Of a stretch of DNA of 64,000 nt, positions 8,307 to 16,668 are shown one piece after another; the stretch's first letter is position 1; each line of letters starts with the position of its first letter. A program made the position numbers and the translations under genes. The notes beneath the pieces are model-generated. The model was not told where the DNA came from and did not search any database. It saw only the letters and a list, made by a program, of their open reading frames with translations. This DNA comes from Streptomyces tuirus (GTDB lineage: Bacteria > Actinomycetota > Actinomycetes > Streptomycetales > Streptomycetaceae). Location: positions 3,274,001 through 3,338,000 of the forward strand of contig NZ_AP023439.1 in the NCBI RefSeq assembly GCF_014701095.1. The letters run 5' to 3'.

Positions 8307-8363
8307 AGGGGCGCGGGGCTCTGTCTGATATGCGGCTCCGCCGCGTGGGCGCGAACAACCCCC
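8307..8363 (+). repeat. Second subtype of dispersed intergenic repeat
   Basis: Starts AGGGGCGCGGGGCTCTGTCT, continues through a GCGGC-TCC-GCCGC hairpin and ends GGGCGCGAACAACC. It lies 26 bp after the anti-sigma stop. A reverse-oriented copy lies at 31049-31100, directly after the carboxylase alpha-subunit stop. In both cases the AGGGGCGCGGGG end faces the upstream stop codon. Confidence 0.8.
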
Positions 8364-8403
8364 ACACAGCCGCACCCGCCACCAAACGGGACGAACCGAA
8401 CTC

Positions 8404-9285
8404 TCAGGCGAAAATCACAGTCCGCCGCCCATTGAGCAGAATCCGCCGCTCGGCATGCCACTTGACCGCCCGCGCCAGCGCCTGGCACTCCACGTCCCGC
8501 CCGATCGCAACAAGCCCCTCCGGCGTCACATCGTGCCCGACCCGCTCGACCTCCTGCTCGATGATCGGCCCCTCGTCAAGATCAGCCGTCACGTAGTGAG
8601 CGGTCGCACCGATCAGCTTCACACCCCGGGCGTGCGCCTGGTGGTACGGCTTCGCACCCTTGAAGCTCGGCAGGAACGAATGGTGGATATTGATGATCCG
8701 CCCGGAGAGCGCCTTGCAGAGGTCGTCCGACAGCACCTGCATGTACCGGGCGAGCACGACCAGTTCGACGCCCTCCTCGCGCACGATGTCGAGCAGCCGC
8801 CCCTCGGCCTCGGACTTGGTGTCCTTCGTGACCGGAATGTGGTGGAAGGGAATGTTGTACGACTTCACCAGCTCGGCGAAGTCCGTATGGTTCGACACCA
8901 CTCCGGCGATCTCCACCGGCAGCGCCCCGGTCCGCGCCCGGAACAGCAGGTCGTTCAGGCAGTGCCCGAACTTGCTGACCATGAGCAGGATGCGCATCTT
9001 CTGGTCGGCCCGGTTGATCTGCCAGTCCATCTGGAACGAGTCACCGATCGCCGCGAAGCTGGCCCGCAGCTTCTCCACGGTCACCGGGGCGTCCGCGGAG
9101 AAGTGGACCCGCATGAAGAACAGTCCCGTGTCGTGGTCGCCGAACTGCTGGCTGTCCTCGATGTTGCACCCGGTCATGAACAGATAGCTCGACACGGCGT
9201 GCACGATGCCCTTCCTGTCCGGGCAGGAAAGGGTGAGGACGTACTGATCGGCCGGGACCGCGGCGCTGGAGGACTGCTCGTTCAT
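8404..9285 (-). CDS. purU: Formyltetrahydrofolate deformylase PurU
   Basis: 293 aa. An N-terminal ACT domain (about residues 12-95, YVLTLSCPDRKGIVHAVSSY) precedes a formyltransferase-like catalytic domain. That domain has the family signature IINIHHSFLPSFKGAKPYHQ, with the conserved Asn and His, and TADLDEGPIIEQEV with the conserved Asp. The enzyme hydrolyses 10-formyl-THF to formate and THF and so balances one-carbon pools for purine synthesis. Length matches the family. The gene is convergent with the anti-sigma gene and followed by an intergenic repeat. Confidence 0.96.
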   Translation of the reverse strand: MNEQSSSAAVPADQYVLTLSCPDRKGIVHAVSSYLFMTGCNIEDSQQFGDHDTGLFFMRVHFSADAPVTVEKLRASFAAIGDSFQMDWQINRADQKMRILLMVSKFGHCLNDLLFRARTGALPVEIAGVVSNHTDFAELVKSYNIPFHHIPVTKDTKSEAEGRLLDIVREEGVELVVLARYMQVLSDDLCKALSGRIINIHHSFLPSFKGAKPYHQAHARGVKLIGATAHYVTADLDEGPIIEQEVERVGHDVTPEGLVAIGRDVECQALARAVKWHAERRILLNGRRTVIFA

Positions 9286-9357
9286 GCAGGACAGGTTCCC
9301 ACAAGGGACGACACCCCCGGCAATCGTCCCGCAGGGCGGACCGCACCGCGCAAACCG

Positions 9358-9879
9358 CTAGGCGGACCTCGTCATGATCCGCAGCACTTCCAGGCTGCGC
9401 GGCGCCGCGTCCGGCTCCTCGCCGTCACTCGTCGCGAGCTGCACGTGCGCGTCCCGGGCCGCCTGGACCGCCTCCGGCCACGCCTCGTGCTCGAGGTAGG
9501 CGGCGACCGGCGCGTCCGGCCCGACCTGGTGCATGATCCGCAGCACCCGCAGCACCGCACTGTCGACCAGGGCGGCCTCCTGCGCGTCGCGGAAGATCGT
9601 GCCGACGTACTTCTCGGCGGACCAGTGGTCCAGCCAGGTGTCCTCGACCAGCCGGTACACGGCGTCGGTCACGTCGCCGAAACCGTCCGCACCGGCCAGC
9701 CAGACGTCCCGCTGGAATCCGGGATCGGAGAGCATGTGCAGCGCCGAGCGCACATTGCTGCGCCAGCGCCACCACGGCATGTCGTTGACAGGCATGCCGC
9801 CCATGGTGGATGAGCGACGGCCACGACGGGAAGAGTTCTCCGAAGCTTGCACGGTCATCGATCGTACGTTCCCCTCCAC
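9358..9879 (-). CDS. Conserved Streptomyces hypothetical protein (SCO4402-like)
   Basis: Up to 173 aa from a GTG at 9879. An ATG eight codons in (MTVQASENSS) and another at MGGMPVND are alternatives, and the ribosome site does not decide. The conserved part starts at PWWRWRSNVRSALHMLSD and is a compact, mostly helical acidic protein without transmembrane segments or catalytic motifs that I can name. I believe it belongs to a family named after S. coelicolor SCO4402, of unknown function. It is transcribed divergently from a solute-binding lipoprotein and lies 72 bp upstream of purU on the same strand. Confidence 0.8.
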   Translation of the reverse strand: MEGNVRSMTVQASENSSRRGRRSSTMGGMPVNDMPWWRWRSNVRSALHMLSDPGFQRDVWLAGADGFGDVTDAVYRLVEDTWLDHWSAEKYVGTIFRDAQEAALVDSAVLRVLRIMHQVGPDAPVAAYLEHEAWPEAVQAARDAHVQLATSDGEEPDAAPRSLEVLRIMTRSA

Positions 9880-9975
9880 ATCGGTTACACCAGCCCCCGT
9901 AATTCACCTGTGCGTCACCAAGCGTTGACCCGAGATCACACACCGGTTAGCCCTGTGGCGGAATCGTGCAGACCC

Positions 9976-11286
9976 ATGACCGGCAGGCGACGCACCCGCA
10001 GCACATTCCTCCCCGGCCTCCTCACCCGTCACGCCAGACACGGCGTCCTCTCCGCGGGCACGGCGGTCGCATGCGCGTCCCTCCTCGCCGGCTGCGGGGT
10101 CGTCCCCGGCACCGCGGGGGATGTCGGGGACGACACCATCACCGTCATGACCTGGGCCCCGCAGGACACCAAGGCCACCAACAAGCCCGGCATGCCCGCC
10201 TTCGCCGAGGCCTACGCCCGCTGGATCAACGCCGCGGGCGGGATCAACGGCCGCAAGCTCAACGTGCTGACCTGCAACGACCACAACGACAGCGTGGACG
10301 CCGCCAAGTGCGCCCGGCGGGCCGCCAAGGAGAACGCGGTCGCGGTCGTCGGATCCTACAGCCAGTACGCGGACTCCTTCTTCCCGTCGCTGGAGGGGGC
10401 CGGCATCCCCTACATCGGCGGCTACGGCATCACCAACGCCGAGTTCACCAGCCCCCTGTCCTACCCCGTCAACGGCGGCCAGCCCACGCTGCTCGCCGGT
10501 CTCGGCAGCGCCCTCGCCGACTGCGGGCCCGTCGCGCTGATCCGGCCCGACACCCTCGCGGGCGACCAGCTGCCCCCGCTGCTCGACTCCGGTCTGAAGG
10601 CCGGCGGCCACCGCCCCTCGACCGACCAGCGGGCGGCGGAGGACGCCACCGAGTACGACGGCCAGGCCGGGCGGGCGCTGCGCACGACGACCCGCGGCGC
10701 GGCGGAGGACGGGTGCGTGGTGCCCGCGCTGGGGGACCGCAACAGCACCTTCATGGACTCCTTCCGGCGAGCCCGCGAGGACTACCCCGAGGTGCGGACG
10801 GCCACCGTGCTGGGCAGCGTCGACCAGACGGTGATCGACGCGACCGGCGGCGCGTCGGGGCCCTACGAGGGCTCGTACATCACCGGCTGGTACCCGGTGG
10901 CGAGCGACCCGCGCTGGAACGGCATGAAGCGGGTGATCCGGGAGCAGGCCTTCGGCGACAACCGCATCGACCCCGCGGACGCCGGAGTGCAGACCACGTG
11001 GATCGCCTACACGGTGTTCCGGCAGATCGTCGAGTCGCTCGGGGACGGCGGGGTGAGCGCCGACACGGTGACGGAGGCCCTCGACGACGGCCTGGAGGTC
11101 GGCACGGGCGGGCTCACGCCGACACTGCGCTGGCGGTTCCAGGACAAGCTCGCCTCCGTGGGCTTCCCGCGCCTGGTCAATGCGAACGTGACCCTCCAGG
11201 TGGTGCGGGACGGGCGGCTGGTGTCGGCGCGCAAGGGCTTCGTCGACACGACGAAGACGCTGCAGGACGCCGACGTGAACTACTGA
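9976..11286 (+). CDS. ABC transporter substrate-binding lipoprotein (branched-chain amino acid type)
   Basis: 436 aa from the ATG at 9976, chosen because a Lys/Arg-rich signal sequence follows. The lipobox SLLAGC places the lipidated Cys at about residue 42. The mature part is a type I periplasmic-binding fold of the LivJ/Leu-Ile-Val-binding class, with WINAAGGINGRKL near the N-terminus and a region aligned with the usual VVGSYSQ and YIGGYG loops. No permease or ATPase gene is adjacent, so it is an orphan binding protein; the ligand is unknown. A TTGACC hexamer at about 9924 could be the -35 element. Confidence 0.9.
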   Translation: MTGRRRTRSTFLPGLLTRHARHGVLSAGTAVACASLLAGCGVVPGTAGDVGDDTITVMTWAPQDTKATNKPGMPAFAEAYARWINAAGGINGRKLNVLTCNDHNDSVDAAKCARRAAKENAVAVVGSYSQYADSFFPSLEGAGIPYIGGYGITNAEFTSPLSYPVNGGQPTLLAGLGSALADCGPVALIRPDTLAGDQLPPLLDSGLKAGGHRPSTDQRAAEDATEYDGQAGRALRTTTRGAAEDGCVVPALGDRNSTFMDSFRRAREDYPEVRTATVLGSVDQTVIDATGGASGPYEGSYITGWYPVASDPRWNGMKRVIREQAFGDNRIDPADAGVQTTWIAYTVFRQIVESLGDGGVSADTVTEALDDGLEVGTGGLTPTLRWRFQDKLASVGFPRLVNANVTLQVVRDGRLVSARKGFVDTTKTLQDADVNY

Positions 11287-11319
11287 GCGGCCCCGCGGGT
11301 CAGTAGTCCACGCCCCGCG

Positions 11320-13212
11320 TCACAGCTGGGTCGGCTGGCGCTCGGTCAGGCCGTACTTCTTCGCGATCCCGTTCCACAGCCCGGCCGCCTTGGCCTTCTC
11401 GGTGCTGGCGACGCCGCTGGCCCGGTTGCCGGCCTGGGTCTGGTTGGTGGCGCGCGCCTGGCCCTTCTTGCAGCCCTTCTTGCCGGCGGTCTGGTCCGCC
11501 CACGCCGCGTAGTGGTTGTCGGCCGAGGCAGAGGCCTGCCAGGCCTTGGTGAGGGCGGTGGTCAGCGCGGCGTGGTCGGGCAGCAGGTCGACCTTGATGC
11601 CGGAGAGCCGGGTGACCAGCTGGTTGCGCTGCTTGGCCGCGTCGCGCAGGTCCTTGGCGGCGCCCGGGAGGTTGTCGCAGCCCTTGACGTCGGCGACCGC
11701 GTTGATCACGGTGCTGCGGCTGTCGCCGCTGTCGGCGAGCAGCTTGTCCAGCTCGACCGCCTGGGCCCGGGCCGGGTCGGCGGACGGGGAGGGGGAACCG
11801 TCCGTCGCGGGTGCGGAGGCGGCCACGGTCTTCTTGTCGCCGCTGTCGTCGTCACCGCCGCCCCCGCCGCCCGCGAGCAGCGCGCCCGCGCCGACGCCGA
11901 GGACGGCGATGCCGATGCCGACGGCGGCGATGACGGGCACGCGCGAGCCGGTACGGCCGCCGCGCGACCGGCCGCCGCCGGGCGGGGCGTGGGAGGGCTG
12001 GGGAGCGCCGTACGAGGCGGGGGGCTGCTCGATGCGGGGCATCTGCTGGGTGGCCCCGGCCGGGCTCTGTGCGCCCTGGTCGCTGCGGAAGAGGTTGTCG
12101 AACTCGGCGGGCGGCTGCTTGTCGCCGCCGGGCACCGGCGGTATGTACTGCGTCGCCTCGGCGTCCGGGTGCGCGGCGGGCGGCAGCGGTCCGGCCCCGG
12201 TGCGGGGCCCGGTCCCGAGGAACCGCGTCGCTTCGGGATCCTCCCCGGCGGGCATCTCGGGCGGCAGGGCCCCCGGGGCCACCGGGGGTATGTACTGGGT
12301 CGCGCCCTCGTCGGCGGACGGCGCGACGGGCGGCAGATACTGCGTGGCCGCGGCGGCCCCGTCACCCGTGACGGGCGGTATGTACTGGGTCGCGCCCTCG
12401 TCGGCGGCGGGGGGCAGGGGGGCACCCCCTGCGGGCCCGTAGCCGCCCGGGGCCTGCGACAGTGCACCGCCGTACGCATCGGAAGCCGGCGGCAGGCCGC
12501 CCCCGTAGGCGTCGGCACCCGGCTGCTGCGGGGCGCCCCCACCGGCTGCGCCGTACGCACCGGCGGCGGGCGGCAGACCGGCCCCGTGCGGATACCCGTA
12601 CCCGGAGCCGCCCTGCGACGGCTGCCCGCCGGCCTCACCGGCCCCGGGCGCGCCGGAGCCCGGCTGCGGCTGGGCGCTGCCGGCCGCGGCGCCGTAGGCA
12701 CCGGCGGCCGGCCCCTGCGGATATCCGTACCCGGAGCCTGCCTGTGCCTGGCCGGAGCCCTCCGGAGGCAGCGGGGCCGCACCGGGGGTGCCGTACGGGT
12801 CGTACCCGGCGCCGCCCGCGGGCGGCCGGCCCGTGCCGTACGGGTCGGGGGTCGCGGGTGTGCCGGCGTAGGGGCCCGGGGACGGGGTGCCGTCCGGGGG
12901 GAGCGCTCCCTGCGCGTCCCACGCGGGCTGCTCCGGAGTGCTCCACTGCTCGGGCTGGGCCTGCCAGGTCTGGCCCGGCGCGGGCGGGGCCTGCTGCCGG
13001 TCGGGGCCCCACGGCTGGCCCCAGGTCTGGCCCTCCGCGGGGGCCGAGGCCTGCGGCCCGGCCGTCGCCGGCGGGGCGGGCCGGCGGCCGGGGGCGTCGG
13101 CGGGTCCGCCCGTCATGCCCGGCAGCAGGGGTTCGCCACCGTCGGAGGGCAGCACGATGCCTTCGCGCGCGGGGCGCGCCGAGGGCTCCTCGCCCTGTCC
13201 ACTCTGCGTCAC
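11320..13212 (-). CDS. Single-pass membrane protein with long Pro/Gly/Ala repeat domain
   Basis: 630 aa. Residues 1 to about 420 are a cytoplasmic low-complexity region rich in Pro, Gly, Ala and Gln. It has several copies of an ATQYIPPV / ATQYLPPV motif and repeated AYGAA/YGYPQG units. One transmembrane helix follows (VPVIAAVGIGIAVLGVGAGA). It is followed by a Gly/Asp linker and an extracellular domain of about 150 residues with two Cys (VKGCDNLPGA and GKKGCKKG) that could form a disulfide. The domain ends YGLTERQPTQL. No enzymatic motif is seen. The architecture resembles other actinobacterial proteins with disordered proline-rich cytoplasmic regions and small extracytoplasmic sensor domains. 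Function unknown. Confidence 0.85.
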   Translation of the reverse strand: MTQSGQGEEPSARPAREGIVLPSDGGEPLLPGMTGGPADAPGRRPAPPATAGPQASAPAEGQTWGQPWGPDRQQAPPAPGQTWQAQPEQWSTPEQPAWDAQGALPPDGTPSPGPYAGTPATPDPYGTGRPPAGGAGYDPYGTPGAAPLPPEGSGQAQAGSGYGYPQGPAAGAYGAAAGSAQPQPGSGAPGAGEAGGQPSQGGSGYGYPHGAGLPPAAGAYGAAGGGAPQQPGADAYGGGLPPASDAYGGALSQAPGGYGPAGGAPLPPAADEGATQYIPPVTGDGAAAATQYLPPVAPSADEGATQYIPPVAPGALPPEMPAGEDPEATRFLGTGPRTGAGPLPPAAHPDAEATQYIPPVPGGDKQPPAEFDNLFRSDQGAQSPAGATQQMPRIEQPPASYGAPQPSHAPPGGGRSRGGRTGSRVPVIAAVGIGIAVLGVGAGALLAGGGGGGDDDSGDKKTVAASAPATDGSPSPSADPARAQAVELDKLLADSGDSRSTVINAVADVKGCDNLPGAAKDLRDAAKQRNQLVTRLSGIKVDLLPDHAALTTALTKAWQASASADNHYAAWADQTAGKKGCKKGQARATNQTQAGNRASGVASTEKAKAAGLWNGIAKKYGLTERQPTQL

Positions 13213-13413
13213 CGGGACTCCTACTAATGGGGGACCTTGTGAATCGTCGGGTCACGCTACCGGGTCCCCAGAGCCCCGTGCCACGCAGCACAGGGCGCGA
13301 CCTCATGCCCTGTGAGCGCGGTAACACCACCGGCTCACGGCGCGCTGTTCATGTCACCTCCTGCGCACCGAGCCGTTGTTTCCCGCACGTTCACGCATCC
13401 GCGGACCCCGTGT

Positions 13414-14799
13414 TCACGCCGCCGCCTGCAGGTCGAGCCGCGCCCCGAACTCCCTTACCACCGCCTCGTCCCGGTACGGCTCCAGCCGCTGCTGGAAGTC
13501 CTCCAGGTACTCGGCGCCCCGGTTGGAGCGCAGTCCCTCCAGCAGTTCCACCGCCTTCATGCCTGTGGCGCACGCCTCTTCGATGTCGCGCTGCTGCACC
13601 TGCGCCGTGGCCAAGAGCACATATCCGATGGCCCGGCGGCGCGCCCGCGTCTCGGGGTGCCCGGCCAGCGACTCCTGCGCACACCGGGCCGCCGCCTCGG
13701 CCTGCCCGAGATCGCGGTGGCAGTGCGCCAACTCGTCGGCCAGATAGGCCTCGTCGAAGTGCGCGATCCACACCGGGTCGTCCCCGGCGGCCGGGTCGGC
13801 CGCCTCCAGGGCGCTCACCGCGCGCCCCGCCGAGGACTGGGCGGCGCGCACGTCGCCCATGAGGGCGTGCCCGCGCGCCTCCGCCGCCAGGAACATCGAC
13901 TCCGCCCGCGGCGACACGCGCCCCCGCGCCCCTTCCTGCGCCGCCCGCGCCAACTGCGCGATCTCCCGCGGGTTTCCGAGCTGCGCGGCGAGATGGCTCA
14001 TGGACGCGGCGAGGACGTACCCGCCGTAGCCGCGGTCCCCGGCGGCCTGCGCCAGGCGCAGCGCCTGGATGTAGTAGCGCTGGGCCAGGCCGGGTTGCCC
14101 CGTGTCGACGGCCATGTACCCGGCGAGCTCGGTCAGCCGGGCCACCGCGGCGAACAGGTCCCGCCCGACCGCCTCCCGGTAGGAGCCCGCCAGCAGCCCC
14201 GAGACCACACTGTTGAGGTAGTGCACGACGACCGGCCGCACATGCCCGCTGCCGTACTGGTGGTCGAGCTCCACCAGCGCCTGCGTCATGGCCTGGACCG
14301 CCTGCACGTCGGACTGCCCCACCCGCGGCCCCGCCGAGCGCGAGACCTGCGAGTCGGGCGAGGAGATCAGCCAGTCGCGGCTGGGCTCGACCAGTGCGGA
14401 CGCGGCGACGGAGGAGCCGGACAGGAAGTCCCGCCGCCCCACGTCGCTGCGCCACAGCTCGCAGACCTGCTCGATGGCCCCCAGCACGGTCGGCGAGAAC
14501 TGCAGGCCCACGCCAGAGGCGAGGTTCTTGCCGTTGGCCATGCCGATCTCGTCGATCGTGACCGTACGGCCGAGTTTGCGGCCCAGGGCCTCGGCGATGA
14601 TCGCCGGCGCCCGGCCCCGTGGCTGCTGTCCGCGCAGCCACCGCGCCACCGAGGTCTTGTCGTAGCGCAGGTCGAGACTGTGCTCGGCACCGCACATGTT
14701 GACCCGGCGGGCCAGGCCGGCGTTGGAGCATCCGGCTTCCTGGATGAGCGCCTGGAGCCGTTCGTTCGGCTGCCGGGCGACGAGCGGCCTTGCGGCCAT
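13414..14799 (-). CDS. NsdA-like transcriptional regulator with TPR-type repeats
   Basis: 461 aa from the ATG at 14799, preceded by AGGGGG. An N-terminal helix-turn-helix domain of about 75 residues (LQALIQEAGCSNAGLARRVN ... SVARWLRGQQPRG) is followed by a long all-helical region with TPR-like repeats, including LFAAVARLTELAGYMAVDTG and YYIQALRLAQAAGDRGYGGY. This layout matches NsdA and related streptomycete regulators that affect sporulation and antibiotic production. The residue numbering is close to NsdA, but I cannot say whether it is the orthologue or a paralogue. The 291 bp upstream hold no other gene. Confidence 0.88.
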   Translation of the reverse strand: MAARPLVARQPNERLQALIQEAGCSNAGLARRVNMCGAEHSLDLRYDKTSVARWLRGQQPRGRAPAIIAEALGRKLGRTVTIDEIGMANGKNLASGVGLQFSPTVLGAIEQVCELWRSDVGRRDFLSGSSVAASALVEPSRDWLISSPDSQVSRSAGPRVGQSDVQAVQAMTQALVELDHQYGSGHVRPVVVHYLNSVVSGLLAGSYREAVGRDLFAAVARLTELAGYMAVDTGQPGLAQRYYIQALRLAQAAGDRGYGGYVLAASMSHLAAQLGNPREIAQLARAAQEGARGRVSPRAESMFLAAEARGHALMGDVRAAQSSAGRAVSALEAADPAAGDDPVWIAHFDEAYLADELAHCHRDLGQAEAAARCAQESLAGHPETRARRRAIGYVLLATAQVQQRDIEEACATGMKAVELLEGLRSNRGAEYLEDFQQRLEPYRDEAVVREFGARLDLQAAA

Positions 14800-15090
14800 G
14801 GCGTACCCCCTGTGGCTGCGGTGCCTGCCCACGCACCGAGTTGACGTGTCTTCCGCGGCCGAGCCCCTCACGTCCCAGCGAAAAGATCCGGCCGTGAAGA
14901 TCAATGCCCCGCCCACCAGGTGAAAATGCGAGGCATGTGAGGAATGCCGGGGTAACGGCTGGTGCCGGCCCCACTCGTGGCTACCCAGCTCCGGCCACGG
15001 TTCCTCCTGCGCGCCCCCGCACATGCACCCATGCGCCCCGGGAACAGGGGCGATGCTCTCCCCCGCGCACGCGGGCGGGCGTAACCCCTG

Positions 15091-15768
15091 GTGACGACCA
15101 GAGTTGTGTTCATCGTGGAAGAGACGATCGCCGGCACCGAAGCCGCTCAGATCCCGAAGCAGCGCGGGGAATCGCTGCTGGAGACCGCTGTTCGCTACGC
15201 CGAGGAGCGTCACTGGGACGTGTTCCCCGGCACCTGGCTGGAAGCCGTCGACGGGAGTCAGCGCTGCTCCTGCGGTGACGCGGCGTGTCCGGCGCCGGGG
15301 TCGCACCCGGCGCGTCCGGACTGGGCGACGCAGGCGACGGGCAGTGCGACGGTCGCGCGGCGGATGTGGCAGAAGCAGCCGACCGCGTCGATCCTGCTGC
15401 CGACGGGGCGGACGTTCGACGCGATCTCCGTGCCGGAAACGGCGGGGTTCCTGGCGCTGGCGCGGATGGAGCGGATGGAGCTGACGCTCGGGCCGGTGAC
15501 GCTCACGCCGGATCGGCGGATGGAGTTCTTCGTGCTGCCGGGGGCCGCGGTAAAGGTGCCCGACCTGGTGCGGAAGCTGGGGTGGGCGGTGTCGTCGCTG
15601 GATCTGACGGTGCTGGGTGAGGGGGCGTACGTGGCTGCGCCGCCTACGCGGTTCGGGTCCCGTGGGGCTGTGCAGTGGGCCTGCCGGCCGACGCCTGCGA
15701 ATCGGTGGTTGCCGGATGCGGAGGAGTTGATCTCGCCGTTGGCCTATGCGTGTGGGCGGGATCGGTAG
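15091..15768 (+). CDS. Degenerate bifunctional DNA primase/polymerase-like protein
   Basis: 225 aa from the GTG at 15091; an in-frame GTG at 15115 (reading EETIAGTEAAQIPK) is an equally plausible start. The fold resembles the N-terminal prim-pol domain of replication proteins (PF09250): AVRYAEERHWDVFPGTWLEA at the start, then GSHPARPDWATQAT and ILLPTGRTFDAISV. In active members the segment after the TG motif holds two catalytic Asp in a DxD arrangement; here it reads DAIS, so the second acid is missing. The conserved His further on is not evident either. No helicase domain follows. It may be a nucleic acid-binding relic with another role. Its neighbour is an ABC exporter. Confidence 0.8.
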   Translation: MTTRVVFIVEETIAGTEAAQIPKQRGESLLETAVRYAEERHWDVFPGTWLEAVDGSQRCSCGDAACPAPGSHPARPDWATQATGSATVARRMWQKQPTASILLPTGRTFDAISVPETAGFLALARMERMELTLGPVTLTPDRRMEFFVLPGAAVKVPDLVRKLGWAVSSLDLTVLGEGAYVAAPPTRFGSRGAVQWACRPTPANRWLPDAEELISPLAYACGRDR

Positions 15769-15795
15769 CGCCTGATCGTCCGCGTGGTTGCCGTT

Positions 15796-15851
15796 GTCCG
15801 GCGGCTGCGGGTCGTCCGTGGTTGATCGCGCAGTTCCCCGCGCCCCTGGGG
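15796..15851 (-). repeat. Dispersed intergenic repeat, inverted copy
   Basis: Reverse complement of the family at 4613-4859, containing GCGCAGTTCCCCGCGCCCCT and the GATCAACCAC and CGCAGCCG segments. It lies between two rightward genes and is the only copy here whose AGGGGCG end does not face a preceding stop codon. Confidence 0.8.
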
Positions 15852-15876
15852 CATCACCGAAACCGTAGGGTGCACG

Positions 15877-16668
15877 GTGACGGAGGGAGGCGCGGTGGGA
15901 TCCAGCGCTGTGCGTGTGGAAGGGCTCTGGAAGCGGTTCGGGCAGCAGGTCGCTGTTGCCGGGGTCGATCTCGAGTTGCCCGCGGGCAGGTTCATCGGGC
16001 TCGTCGGACCGAACGGGGCCGGGAAGACCACCACCTTGTCGATGGTGACCGGGCTGCTCCGGCCCGACCACGGGACCGTCGAGGTGGTCGGGCACGACGT
16101 GTGGCGGGACCCCGTCGAGGTGAAGGCCCGGATCGGGGTGCTGCCGGAGGGGCTGCGGCTGTTCGAGCGGCTGTCGGGTCGGGAACTGCTGGCGTACACG
16201 GGGCGGTTGCGCGGGCTGCCCGGTGCCGAGGTCGACAAGCGGGCCACCCAGCTCCTCGACGTCCTCGACCTGGCCGGCGCCCAGCACAAGCTGGTCGTCG
16301 ACTACTCGACGGGCATGCGCAAGAAGATCGGGCTCGCCGCCGCTCTCCTCCACAATCCCGAAGTGCTGTTCCTGGACGAGCCGTTCGAGGGCGTCGACCC
16401 CGTCTCCGCGCAGACCATCCGGGGCGTCCTGGAGCGGTACACGGCCTCCGGCGCCACGGTCGTGTTCTCTTCCCACGTCATGGAGCTCGTCGAGTCGCTG
16501 TGCGACTGGGTCGCCGTCATGGCCGCCGGGCGGATCCGCGCCACCGGCACGCTCGCCGAGGTGCGCGGGGACGCGCCGTCGCTGCAGCGGGCGTTCCTCG
16601 AACTCGTCGGCGCGCAGAGCCGGGACGCCGGGTCGGACCTGGACTGGCTGGGCGGCGGGGCGCGGTGA
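15877..16668 (+). CDS. ABC transporter ATP-binding protein
   Basis: 263 aa from the GTG at 15877. A GTG at 15895 (reading GSSAVRVEGLWKRF) has the better GGAGG spacing and is a likely true start. Motifs are Walker [10 protein letters not shown] (about residue 45), signature YSTGMRKKIGLAAAL, Walker B VLFLDEPFEGVD and switch His in VVFSSHVMELV. This is a CcmA/drug- or lipid-exporter type ATPase that pairs with the permease whose GTG start overlaps its stop by four bases (16665). The substrate is unknown. Confidence 0.93.
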   Translation: MTEGGAVGSSAVRVEGLWKRFGQQVAVAGVDLELPAGRFIGLVGPNGAGKTTTLSMVTGLLRPDHGTVEVVGHDVWRDPVEVKARIGVLPEGLRLFERLSGRELLAYTGRLRGLPGAEVDKRATQLLDVLDLAGAQHKLVVDYSTGMRKKIGLAAALLHNPEVLFLDEPFEGVDPVSAQTIRGVLERYTASGATVVFSSHVMELVESLCDWVAVMAAGRIRATGTLAEVRGDAPSLQRAFLELVGAQSRDAGSDLDWLGGGAR

